Notes: a model not told the origin generated them from the letters alone. A stretch of DNA of 21,168 bases from Bacillota bacterium (GCA_023387635.1 JAEWHU010000376.1:1-21168), one strand, 5' to 3'. Shown: positions 8,541-16,145, numbered from the stretch's first letter. Numbers and translations are program-made.

Positions 8541-8573
8541 ACATTATCTGTGGCTGAATTAATAGTCATTGAG
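8541..8573 (-). pseudogene. Relic of an ABC permease N-terminus
   Basis: The 32 bases at 8541-8572 match 6035-6066, inside the permease gene at 4813-6168, with a single mismatch. Read on the minus strand they encode SMTINSATDNV, against SMIINSATDNV in the intact gene. Stops lie close by on both sides, so this is a fragment of a lost paralog or a partial copy. It abuts a response-regulator fragment on the other strand. Confidence 0.7.
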
Positions 8574-8626
8574 ACTTATGATTTGGTAATACTAGATTTA
8601 AATTTACCAATAAAGACATAATTGAC
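8571..8626 (+). pseudogene. Relic of a response regulator receiver domain
   Basis: Read on the plus strand from 8571 the codons give ETYDLVILDLNLP, identical in residues to the phosphorylation-site region of the intact regulator at 13714-14382. The third codon positions differ at many places, so this is a diverged paralog rather than a recent copy. A one-base shift after the proline then gives NKDIID, against NMDGIE in the intact protein. A stop follows in the original frame. Only about 18 codons survive. Confidence 0.7.
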
Positions 8627-8629
8627 AAA

Positions 8630-8676
8630 GAGGCTATTGCCCCATGACAAGAAATAAGTCATGGAGCAACAGCCCC
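8630..8676 (-). terminator. Terminator hairpin after the Ig-like protein gene
   Basis: The arms at 8630-8648 and 8658-8676 pair over 19 bp with three G-T pairs (counted on the minus strand) and a 9-base loop. It lies 25 bases after the stop of the minus-strand gene at 8701. The T-run on the minus strand is short, so it may act as an mRNA 3' stabiliser as well as a terminator. Confidence 0.65.
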
Positions 8677-8700
8677 TTCTTAGAATAATAGTAGTTCTTG

Positions 8701-9516
8701 TTATTTAATCTTCTTAGCTATCTTAGAATGACTAAATTCTATATATTGTCCTTTTTTTACAGTAACTGTTAAAGAACCATCATCATGATATTTTATTATA
8801 TCATCACTATTTATATTAGAGTCATAAAAATGTTTTGCATCCTTATATACACTTACCCAGGCACTACTATTTTCTTTATCGGTAGAAACAATTTTATATG
8901 TGCCAGGTTCAATATGTGTTCCAACTTTAAACATTCCATACCCTTTATTGGTATCTACGTTAGTTGCATATTTAATAGGAACAGCATAGCAGTTCATTAA
9001 TGTAATTGTAATTCCATACTCTTCTTTATAAATTTCCTTTGAAAAATCAGATATGGTTGTATACATTACGGCTACACCGTCATTAGCGCCATCTACCTCA
9101 TAAATCCCATAATCAAAGTCATCTTTACCTTTAGTCTGAAAGAATACATATTCACCATGAGGTAAGTCTTTACCTATTGTGTATGTTCCTTCTTTGTATT
9201 TAGGGCCTACAGTTACTTTACAAGTGTATTTCTTTTTATTAACTGTTGCTGTAATTGTGACGTTACCTTTTTTCATAGCAGTAACCTTACCTTTAGAAGA
9301 TACTGTTGCTACTTTTTTGTTACTTGTAGACCACGTTACTTTGCTCTTAGTTCCACTAATCTTTAAGGTGAAGCTGTCTCCTACATAAGTACTCTTACTT
9401 TCGACGTTAATCTTAACTGCGGCTGCCTCTACAACTTTTGATGTTACTGGGATTGTTAAAGGCGTTATTGTAGCTAATACCAATGACAGTACTACCATTT
9501 TAATAAGCTTTTTCAT
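8701..9516 (-). CDS. Secreted Ig-like (Big_2) domain protein with a two-repeat C-terminal region
   Basis: The 271-residue product starts with a signal peptide (KK, hydrophobic core to about residue 24, possible cleavage near residues 31-33). A bacterial Ig-like Big_2 domain follows (about 35-103), with the typical WSTSNKKVATVSSKGKVTA segment. Residues about 107-271 hold two copies of a beta-rich unit. The first begins EGTYTIGKDLPHGEYVF and the second GMFKVGTHIEPGTYKIV, a pattern of the VGxDIPxGxY kind. No sortase or lipobox signal is seen, so it is either released or held non-covalently. GGAGAG precedes the ATG. It is downstream of the fused ABC operon on the same strand, about 130 bases away, with no clear terminator between. 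A TTGACA at 9635-9630 could be its own -35. Function unknown. Confidence 0.85.
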   Translation of the reverse strand: MKKLIKMVVLSLVLATITPLTIPVTSKVVEAAAVKINVESKSTYVGDSFTLKISGTKSKVTWSTSNKKVATVSSKGKVTAMKKGNVTITATVNKKKYTCKVTVGPKYKEGTYTIGKDLPHGEYVFFQTKGKDDFDYGIYEVDGANDGVAVMYTTISDFSKEIYKEEYGITITLMNCYAVPIKYATNVDTNKGYGMFKVGTHIEPGTYKIVSTDKENSSAWVSVYKDAKHFYDSNINSDDIIKYHDDGSLTVTVKKGQYIEFSHSKIAKKIK

Positions 9517-9648
9517 CTGTCTTTTCTCTCCTTTTTTATGTTAATAACAGTAATTTGTCCAATTTATTACAGACCAATCAATATTACCACATTATTCCAT
9601 TACAAACAACATTAAAAAAGGATAATTTGTGTCAAGTATTTAAATGCT

Positions 9649-11442
9649 CTATTTTCTCAAAGCTTCTGCGGGTTCCGTACGAATTAGCTTATAACTTGCT
9701 GCACCGCCAATTATCATAACAATTGCAAAGGTAGCCACAATGCACAGAATAATTTGTAAACTAGTAAGAATAAATGGGAAAGATGTAATCTTACTAATTG
9801 GAATAGCAACCATCAATAATACAAGGTTTACAACTGTTGCTAGCGCCGAAAGTAGCATGTTTTCTTTCAAAATCATAGAAGTTATCTGGTTTCTACTATA
9901 TCCAAGTGCAGAGAGTAATCCAACCTCATGGTAACGGCTGTTTTGTAGTTTAACTAAAAGCATGGTACAAATAAAAAGACCCATTCCCAAAATCAATAGA
10001 GATATAACTAGGAACAGTCGACTCAAGCTATTAAATGTATTTTGAAGTGCGAAAACCTCGCTTGCTGCATCTTTAGTGTCAATTCCTTTTAGTTTTAGCA
10101 GATTGCTCACTGGGACAATATTCTCAAATTCCATTACATCGTAGCTGATGGAGTAATTGTCTAGCTGGGTCATATCGGTGTATAGCATCTGCTCGATATC
10201 CGAGCTTATTAAAAAGTCATCGTATCCAGCATTATAGATTCCACTGATAGTGAGAACATATTGTTCACCGCTTGCGGTCAAGGTTATGTCTTTGCCAATT
10301 AACGACTTAATATCAGTGGCAAATTTTTTAGCTAAGCTTGGTGTAATAGCAATTTCACTTTTTTCACGACGGGGCATTACGCCATAGGATAACCCCTCAG
10401 TAGCCTTAGCAGTAGGAAATTTTTCACTCATAGTAACTGAAGATTTGCCAAGAGTCATGGTGATGTCTGTTAGTTTGTACTGATAATACACATTATCGAT
10501 ACGGGGGTCACTGTTTAAAATATCAAGTATAGTACCATCATCTGTACCCTTAATATAACCATTGTTAAAAGCAGTATTCTTATTCTTAAAGTCTGTAATA
10601 GATTGTTCTATAATATTGCCATAGGACAGAGAAAACAAGAAAGCAAGCATACCAATAGAAATAGCAAGGGAGACTAAAAGATAGCGATTTATGTGTATTT
10701 TGAAGTTTTTAGCGGCTCGCCCAAGGGTAGATATCTTGCTTGGTTTACTGATAACAATGGGCTTGTCTTTAAAAGATAAAACTTTTGACCATCCGTCGGA
10801 TATAATTTTTTTATCTTTAATATGAATGACCTCATCTGCAAAGTCACATATTTTTTGATCATGGGTAATGACGATAACTAACCTTTCTTTTGAAATAGAT
10901 TTAAGTAATGTCATTATCTCAGTGGAAGTTGTTCTGTCTAGCGCTCCGGTGGGTTCATCTGCTAAAATAATCTGTGGCTCACCTATCAATGCTCTTGCAA
11001 TGGCAACACGTTGCTTTTGACCTCCCGAAAGATTCTCTATCTTTTCGTTTTCCTTGTGTTCTATACCAAGTTTTTTAAGTAAAGTGGATATTTTTTGCAA
11101 GCTTTGTGAAGTTTCCATGTTATGTAATTCACAGGCAAGCATTATGTTCTCAAGAACAGTGTATCCACTTAAAAGATGATAGTTTTGAAACACAAACCCT
11201 ATGTTATCTCCTCGATACTGGCATAAATCCCTATCATTCATATTGTGAAGAGGTACACCTCCCACTGTAATTTCACCTTCGTATTGACTGTCAAAACCTG
11301 CAAGGAGATTAAGAAGTGTGGTCTTTCCACCACCGGAAGGGCCCATAAGGCATACAAGTCCAGTTTGTGGAAAGTCATAGCTTGTCTTTTCAAGTATAGT
11401 GGTGTCTCCGTATTTTTTTGTTAAGTCTTTAATTGTTATCAT
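9649..11442 (-). CDS. Fused ABC transporter ATPase-permease (MacB-like), second of pair
   Basis: This 597-residue protein joins an N-terminal MacB-type ATPase to an FtsX-like permease. The ATPase has Walker A GPSGGGKTT (34-42), the signature NLSGGQKQRVAIARAL and Walker B IILADEPTGALD. The permease part has one span (about 255-275), an extracytoplasmic domain of about 210 residues, then three C-terminal spans with the segment HEVGLLSALGYSRNQI. It ends in EPAEALRK, close to other MacB-like proteins. Only one base separates it from the upstream gene at 11444, so the two are cotranscribed and probably form a heterodimer. The extracytoplasmic domain is shorter than that of its partner. Likely role: export of, or resistance to, a peptide or envelope-active compound, inferred from the linked two-component system. 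Confidence 0.9.
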   Translation of the reverse strand: MITIKDLTKKYGDTTILEKTSYDFPQTGLVCLMGPSGGGKTTLLNLLAGFDSQYEGEITVGGVPLHNMNDRDLCQYRGDNIGFVFQNYHLLSGYTVLENIMLACELHNMETSQSLQKISTLLKKLGIEHKENEKIENLSGGQKQRVAIARALIGEPQIILADEPTGALDRTTSTEIMTLLKSISKERLVIVITHDQKICDFADEVIHIKDKKIISDGWSKVLSFKDKPIVISKPSKISTLGRAAKNFKIHINRYLLVSLAISIGMLAFLFSLSYGNIIEQSITDFKNKNTAFNNGYIKGTDDGTILDILNSDPRIDNVYYQYKLTDITMTLGKSSVTMSEKFPTAKATEGLSYGVMPRREKSEIAITPSLAKKFATDIKSLIGKDITLTASGEQYVLTISGIYNAGYDDFLISSDIEQMLYTDMTQLDNYSISYDVMEFENIVPVSNLLKLKGIDTKDAASEVFALQNTFNSLSRLFLVISLLILGMGLFICTMLLVKLQNSRYHEVGLLSALGYSRNQITSMILKENMLLSALATVVNLVLLMVAIPISKITSFPFILTSLQIILCIVATFAIVMIIGGAASYKLIRTEPAEALRK

Positions 11443-11443
11443 A

Positions 11444-13387
11444 TTATCGTTCTCCAGTCTTAAGTGAAGTTACGACTTTTGTTTGTACACATAGATAAGA
11501 AACGATAACACAGGATAGCAAGCCCATTGCCACTACAAGGAGTGTTCCGGTTGTTAACATTTTCCCACTCAGTATATTTACATTCCATAGTGCGGTTGTT
11601 GCAATATTAATAATTGGAGAAGTAAGTAGAAATATTAATGAAGATAGTGCTGATGCAATTAAATATTCTGCAAATGTTATCATAGTAAGATGATGATTGG
11701 AATAACCACTTACCTTATATATAGCATACTCACGTTTACGCATTAGGGCAGTAATCATGGAGGTGGTAATTACCACAATAACAGAAAGAAAACCGATTAC
11801 AACCATAGCTGAACTAGATTGCTCCGTGGTCTGATTATTAAGGCGAACCATGTCCTCAACAAGTTCAAAGCGGCCAAGGGGTACGATGCCATTTGCATTT
11901 AGTTCATCTTTAATGGCGATCATATCAGCAGGTGTCTTAGTGCGAATGGAAAAGTTGCTATTAGCATTTTTAATATCTGCCTGTGCTCGCATTTCTTCTA
12001 AAGCAGCTTTGCTAAAGAAAAATGAATCATCAACAGAATACTCCATGATTTGTCCTTCATATTCATACTTGGCTGTGGTATCCACTACACCCACGATAGT
12101 AACTGTATTTGTCACTGGCATTTTTATTGGTTCTCCACTATCCCAATTGTAAACAGTGCCACTAAAATTCATAGTCTTGCCCAAAATATCTTTATCTTCT
12201 AATCCTAGTTTTTTTACAAAGCTATTTGGAACAACAACCTCATTCCCTGCGCCCATTGGCATTGTACCAGCCGTGAGTTCATTGACTACAGGAACACTAC
12301 CAGAGGACCCAATTTCATATTCTTTATCATCAATAGATACTATAATATTGTCAAATGCCTGTGTAAATACAATGTGTTTCACACGGTCATCATTTAGATA
12401 CTTATCATACAAACCACCTATGTCCTGAGTAACATTAGCATTTGGCTCATTGTTTTCAGCCCCATTTGTACCACCGGCACTCATGAAACTACCAGCTACA
12501 CTAATATCTAAAAGACTATCACCATATGCATCAAAAAGTTCATCAAATGCACTTTGGCTACTATCTATGATAGCACCGCTTAAAGTCACAAGTAATAGGA
12601 TAGAAGCAACCAAAAGAGAGAGGGTAGTGATAGTAAAACGCCCTAATTTACTTTTACTATTGTTTTTTCCTATGGTGCAAGCATTCTTAAATGTTAAACT
12701 GTGTTTTGTACCTAGATCCAGTTTGCTAGGTTTAACCTTCACATCAGATTGGGATGAAACCAGTTCCCCCTTATCAAGTTCAAAAACTGTAGATTTGTTA
12801 TCAATTAAAGAAGTATCATGAGTTACCACAATAACTGTTCTTGACTTTGCAATATCCCTTAAAATATCCATTGTAACCTTGGCTGATTTATTATCTAAAG
12901 CACTAGTCGGTTCATCTGCAATAATAACTTGTGGATTTTTAATAAGTTCACGTGCAATAGCCACACGTTGTTTTTGACCTCCGGAAAGATGCTTTACTTT
13001 TTGATCTGCAAGTTCACTTATTTTTAATTCATGTAAAACTTTAAAAACTGCTTTTTTATCCTGCTTAACTTTTAAATACCCAGGAAGCATGATATTTTCT
13101 AAAACTGTCAAATCTTCTAAAAGATTAAAATCCTGCCATACAAAACCAAAAACATGGTTATAATAATAGCTTTTTTCATTTTCAGTAAGAGTCTTAATAC
13201 TTTGTCCATGGTAGAACACATCTCCATCAAAGGATTGTTCCATACCACTCATGATTTTTAATAACGTTGTTTTACCACTGCCTGAGGCACCAATAATAAA
13301 GTTAAGCCCTTTACCAATGGTAAGAGAGACATTACGTAGGGCAAATTCTCCATTATATTGCTTTGATACATTTTTTATTTCAAACAT
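11444..13387 (-). CDS. Fused ABC transporter ATPase-permease (MacB-like), first of pair
   Basis: This is a 647-residue fusion of a MacB-type ATPase and an FtsX-like permease. Walker A is GASGSGKT (33-40), the signature is HLSGGQKQRVAIAREL and Walker B is VIIADEPTSALD. After the ATPase come a span at about 250-272, a large extracytoplasmic domain with a low-complexity segment rich in G, A and N (about residues 298-320), and three C-terminal spans around KREYAIYKVSGYSNHHL. It lies at the head of the operon and directly follows a 25-residue leader frame that ends two bases before its ATG, with its Shine-Dalgarno inside the leader. The divergent two-component genes at 13714-15544 are the obvious regulators. 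Confidence 0.9.
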   Translation of the reverse strand: MFEIKNVSKQYNGEFALRNVSLTIGKGLNFIIGASGSGKTTLLKIMSGMEQSFDGDVFYHGQSIKTLTENEKSYYYNHVFGFVWQDFNLLEDLTVLENIMLPGYLKVKQDKKAVFKVLHELKISELADQKVKHLSGGQKQRVAIARELIKNPQVIIADEPTSALDNKSAKVTMDILRDIAKSRTVIVVTHDTSLIDNKSTVFELDKGELVSSQSDVKVKPSKLDLGTKHSLTFKNACTIGKNNSKSKLGRFTITTLSLLVASILLLVTLSGAIIDSSQSAFDELFDAYGDSLLDISVAGSFMSAGGTNGAENNEPNANVTQDIGGLYDKYLNDDRVKHIVFTQAFDNIIVSIDDKEYEIGSSGSVPVVNELTAGTMPMGAGNEVVVPNSFVKKLGLEDKDILGKTMNFSGTVYNWDSGEPIKMPVTNTVTIVGVVDTTAKYEYEGQIMEYSVDDSFFFSKAALEEMRAQADIKNANSNFSIRTKTPADMIAIKDELNANGIVPLGRFELVEDMVRLNNQTTEQSSSAMVVIGFLSVIVVITTSMITALMRKREYAIYKVSGYSNHHLTMITFAEYLIASALSSLIFLLTSPIINIATTALWNVNILSGKMLTTGTLLVVAMGLLSCVIVSYLCVQTKVVTSLKTGER

Positions 13388-13389
13388 AG

Positions 13390-13467
13390 CTAAACCTTAC
13401 TCACAAAGGAGTTCCTTTCTTGTTTATTAAGTTCCTTAGAAAGTAAAATTATAATTGATTCTTTCAT
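13390..13467 (-). CDS. Short leader peptide, 25 residues, upstream of the fused ABC genes
   Basis: On the minus strand an ATG at 13467-13465, preceded by GAGG at good spacing, opens a frame of 25 codons. It starts MKESIIILLS, ends NSFVSKV and stops with TAG at 13392-13390. The ABC gene begins two bases later, and its ribosome site overlaps the last codons, so translation could be coupled. It lies inside the transcript predicted from the -10 at 13506-13501. It could be a regulatory leader, a small functional peptide, or chance; the ribosome site and tight placement favour translation. Confidence 0.45.
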   Translation of the reverse strand: MKESIIILLSKELNKQERNSFVSKV

Positions 13468-13500
13468 ATATTTAACCTCACTTTATGTCATGATAAGGAA

Positions 13501-13535
13501 ATTATAATAAAGGTGATATAAAATCCGTGTTAAGA
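13501..13535 (-). promoter_or_regulatory. Promoter and regulator box of the fused ABC operon
   Basis: On the minus strand a perfect -10 TATAAT lies at 13506-13501. Nine bases upstream is the box TCTTAACACGGATTTTATAT (13535-13516), matching 19 of 20 bases of the box before the split ABC operon at the same distance from its -10. The box contains two T-rich half-sites (TTAACA and TTTATA) about 11 bases apart, as expected for tandem binding of an OmpR-family regulator. No good -35 is present. Confidence 0.7.
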
Positions 13536-13574
13536 AGAAATAATTGTTTTCTTATCAGAAAATTTATGTAAATG

Positions 13575-13583
13575 TGATATAAT
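13575..13583 (+). promoter_or_regulatory. Extended -10 promoter of the two-component operon
   Basis: TGATATAAT is a perfect extended -10 (TGnTATAAT). The -35 region at the usual distance is poor. Transcription would start near 13590 and give a leader of about 120 bases before the regulator gene. The leader contains complementary segments (13632-13638 with 13665-13671; 13673-13681 with 13688-13696). Confidence 0.6.
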
Positions 13584-13713
13584 AGATAAGTATATGAGTT
13601 GGTTGTAAGAAAATCAAGATGAATGAAAGGTTGCCACACAATGTTTCTTTCAACCTGTCTATTTTGTGGCATATTACATCTGCTAGAAGATGTAATAGGA
13701 AATGGGTGTAAAA

Positions 13714-14382
13714 ATGCGAATTTTGGTAGTAGAAGATGAAATTGATTTATGTGACTCTATAGCAGAGGGATTATTAATAGATGGATATGCAGTGGATACT
13801 TGCTATGATGGAAGCGAAGCACTAGAACTTATTCTGGTAGAAACCTATGATCTTGTGATACTTGATCTGAACCTACCGAATATGGATGGTATAGAACTAT
13901 TGAAGGAAGTTAGGAAACAGAATAAGGATATTAAGGTACTTATTCTTTCTGCAAGAGCCAATGTAGCTGATAAAGTACTAGGACTTGATACTGGAGCCAA
14001 TGACTATCTTGCAAAGCCTTTCCATTTTGAAGAATTAGAAGCAAGAATAAGAAATTTACTCAGACGTTCCTTCATACAAGAAGATGTGGTTTTGACTTTT
14101 AATTCTATCTCGTTAGATACAATAAAAAGAGCTGCATATGTAAAGGATAAGCCACTTTTTTTAACAAAAAAGGAACTGGCATTACTAGAATATTTTTTGC
14201 TAAATCCTAATAAGGTCATCAGCCAAGAGGAACTTATGGAGCATGTTTGGAATATGGAGGCCGACAGCTTTAGTAATGCCGTGAGGGTACATATAGCATC
14301 CTTACGTAAAAAATTAAAAGCGGAACTTCATTTTGATATAATAGGAACAAAAATTGGTGAAGGCTATTATTTAAACTCATAA
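13714..14382 (+). CDS. OmpR-family response regulator
   Basis: The 222-residue protein has a receiver domain with the acidic pair E7/D8, phosphoacceptor D51 in VILDLNLPNMDG, S79 and K101 in AKPF. A winged-helix DNA-binding domain follows, with LTKKELALLEYFLLNP and VRVHIASLRKKL. It would bind tandem half-sites in promoters. The start at 13714 gives the family-typical MRILVVEDE; an in-frame ATG at 13702 is also possible and would add four residues. The kinase gene follows 37 bases later. It is divergent from the fused ABC operon and is the best candidate for the factor that binds the box at 13516-13535 and its copy at 6212-6231. Its receiver sequence recurs as a relic at 8571-8626. Confidence 0.93.
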   Translation: MRILVVEDEIDLCDSIAEGLLIDGYAVDTCYDGSEALELILVETYDLVILDLNLPNMDGIELLKEVRKQNKDIKVLILSARANVADKVLGLDTGANDYLAKPFHFEELEARIRNLLRRSFIQEDVVLTFNSISLDTIKRAAYVKDKPLFLTKKELALLEYFLLNPNKVISQEELMEHVWNMEADSFSNAVRVHIASLRKKLKAELHFDIIGTKIGEGYYLNS

Positions 14383-14419
14383 GTAAGTCATCATATCCAC
14401 TTTGAAGGGAGGAGAAATC

Positions 14420-15544
14420 TTGTTAAAAAAAATATCACTTAGGCTACGGCTCACCCTACTATGTGGTTTGTTACTGGCGATATGCTGTGTTGGACTTACA
14501 ATTATTTTAAACTTCTCAGCCAATAGAATGGCTAATGTGATTGAAGCAACGCCTTTAACACCTTCAATATCTGTAGAAGACCCAGTGGACATGGGCGGTG
14601 CTGTAATAATAGACCCACTGGCACCTACAAAGAGTTCAAGTACAGCACGTAAAAACTTCTTATATGAGAGTATATTATATGTAATTGCTGTTGTTGTCAT
14701 AGGTGCTGTGCTAACCTACTATCTTTCAGGAAAGGCACTAAAACCTTTGCATGAGCTGAATAACCAGATGAAAAATCTCACCGTGCACAATTTATCGGAA
14801 AATTTGGAGATTCCTCAGTCGAAGGATGAAATTGCCGAATTGACCTACTCATTTAATGTAATGAGTAACAAACTAGATGAAGCATTTTCTATGCAAAAAC
14901 GGTTTTCAGAAAGTGCGGCTCACGAACTTCGCACCCCACTTACTGTACTAAAAACTAAGGTTGAGGTATTTAAAAAGAAAAAAAGCCATACAAGGGAAGA
15001 GTACGACTCGCTGTTAAATGTCATATCAACACACACTGACAGATTATCTGAATTAGTAACAGATATTTTAAATTTTACTAATATGGATGCAATGGAATAT
15101 AATCAAAAGATTGAAATGAATGGGTTATTTGAGGATATTATTGAGGAACTATCAATTCCTGCAAAGGAAAGGCACATAACCATATGGCTAGAGGGCACCA
15201 AACAATATGTGATTGGTAATACAAACCTACTACACAGAGCTTTTTTTAATCTTGTGGAGAATGGGATAAAGTACAATCATGTAAACGGTAGTGTGAAAAT
15301 CAATGTGGATTGTGTGAATGGGCATACACGTGTCACCATTGCGGATACTGGAATTGGGATACCAAAAGAGATGCGAGTACTTATTTTTGAGCCATTTTTC
15401 CGGGTAGATAAATCTCGTTCTAGACAAATGGGTGGTGCAGGACTTGGACTTACTATGGTGAAAAATATCATTGAAAAACATGGTGGGCAGATAAGGGTAT
15501 TAGAAAATCGAAATGGTGGTAGTATATTTGAAATTACTTTATAG
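14420..15544 (+). CDS. Sensor histidine kinase
   Basis: This is a 374-residue membrane kinase. It has a first span at about 10-31, a short extracytoplasmic loop of some 50 residues, a second span at about 83-102, HAMP, then a dimerisation helix with the phosphorylated histidine in SAAHELRTPL (about H168). The N box is NLVENGIKYN, G1 is DTGIGIP, the F box is FEPFFRVDKS and G2 is GGAGLGL. The short loop suggests sensing through, or together with, a transporter rather than direct ligand binding. The start is taken as TTG at 14420, because GGGAGGAG lies at 14407-14414; an upstream in-frame TTG at 14402 would place that ribosome site inside the gene. Its stop codon lies inside the left arm of the hairpin element at 15542. 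Confidence 0.92.
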   Translation: MLKKISLRLRLTLLCGLLLAICCVGLTIILNFSANRMANVIEATPLTPSISVEDPVDMGGAVIIDPLAPTKSSSTARKNFLYESILYVIAVVVIGAVLTYYLSGKALKPLHELNNQMKNLTVHNLSENLEIPQSKDEIAELTYSFNVMSNKLDEAFSMQKRFSESAAHELRTPLTVLKTKVEVFKKKKSHTREEYDSLLNVISTHTDRLSELVTDILNFTNMDAMEYNQKIEMNGLFEDIIEELSIPAKERHITIWLEGTKQYVIGNTNLLHRAFFNLVENGIKYNHVNGSVKINVDCVNGHTRVTIADTGIGIPKEMRVLIFEPFFRVDKSRSRQMGGAGLGLTMVKNIIEKHGGQIRVLENRNGGSIFEITL

Positions 15545-15715
15545 TTAGGTAATTGCGAAACTTCTAAATTGTTAATATTTCATATGCGATTCATACAATT
15601 CCGGAGCGGAATTAAAGCGAATATCGCTTAAGCGGAATGAGCGTTGAAGCGGAGGAATTAGTATGAAGTGCATATGAAATTCGTATAAAAAAAGAGTTTC
15701 GCAATTACCCAATTA
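15542..15715. repeat. 174-bp hairpin element (MITE- or REP-like)
   Basis: The outer arms at 15542-15562 and 15695-15715 pair with two mismatches over 21 bases (core GTAATTGCGAAACT). A second nested layer pairs TTCATATGC...TTCATAC...AATTCC at about 15579-15602 with its inverse at about 15654-15678. The centre (15601-15652) is much richer in GC than the surroundings, repeats GCGGAAT and contains the small hairpin AAGCGA-ATA-TCGCTT. Nothing in it looks coding. It could be a non-autonomous mobile element or a large transcript-end structure for the kinase operon. Confidence 0.7.
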
Positions 15716-15773
15716 CTTTATAGTATAAGAAAGGTATATGTACATGGGGCAAACGTATAGATAGAATAAAGCA

Positions 15774-15802
15774 AGACGCACAGGATTTAAAGCCTGGCGT
15801 CT
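15774..15802 (-). terminator. Terminator, probably for the 24-residue peptide gene
   Basis: AGACGC-A-CAGG pairs with CCTG-GCGTCT around the loop ATTTAAAG. It lies 24 bases beyond the stop of the small minus-strand gene. AT-rich tails occur on both sides, so it may work in both directions. Confidence 0.6.
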
Positions 15803-15825
15803 ATTTTAATTCTAACGTCATTATA

Positions 15826-15900
15826 CTATTTCATTAGTCCAAGTTCCTTAGCAATTTCGAGATTTACATTAAGCACATTTACAGTTTCTTCTATACCCAT
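15826..15900 (-). CDS. Small peptide gene, 24 residues
   Basis: On the minus strand a perfect AAGGAGG (15916-15910) stands 9 bases before an ATG at 15900-15898. The frame runs 24 codons to TAG at 15828-15826. The peptide starts MGIEETVNVL and ends AKELGLMK. It is acidic (four E against two K), has no membrane segment and could form an amphipathic helix. A hairpin terminator follows, and AT-rich sequence with promoter-like hexamers precedes it, so all the parts of an independent gene are present. I do not recognise the family. It lies between the two-component genes and the flotillin gene, transcribed away from the latter. Confidence 0.55.
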   Translation of the reverse strand: MGIEETVNVLNVNLEIAKELGLMK

Positions 15901-16145
15901 TTAGAGAAACCTCCTTGTATACTAACTTATATTTTAAGTATAGCACAGTAAAAATCAGGATAGAGTTACAGTTTTCGCTGTGGCATTAAAATTACATTAA
16001 GATGAGTTACATACGTCTCTTTAATAAATAAAAGCATATAATGAAATGTATCATTTGTTCTTCTTACTTCACTTTTAAATGGATAAAATTCACTCAGAAT
16101 GCTACGAAAGAGATAGTAAAAATAAATTCTAGGGAGGTAATGTTT

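Noticed and set aside
13405..13418. Palindrome AAAGGAGTTCCTTT near the start of the fused ABC operon
   Set aside because: It lies inside the 25-codon leader frame, is short, and does not recur at the other ABC promoter; may be chance.
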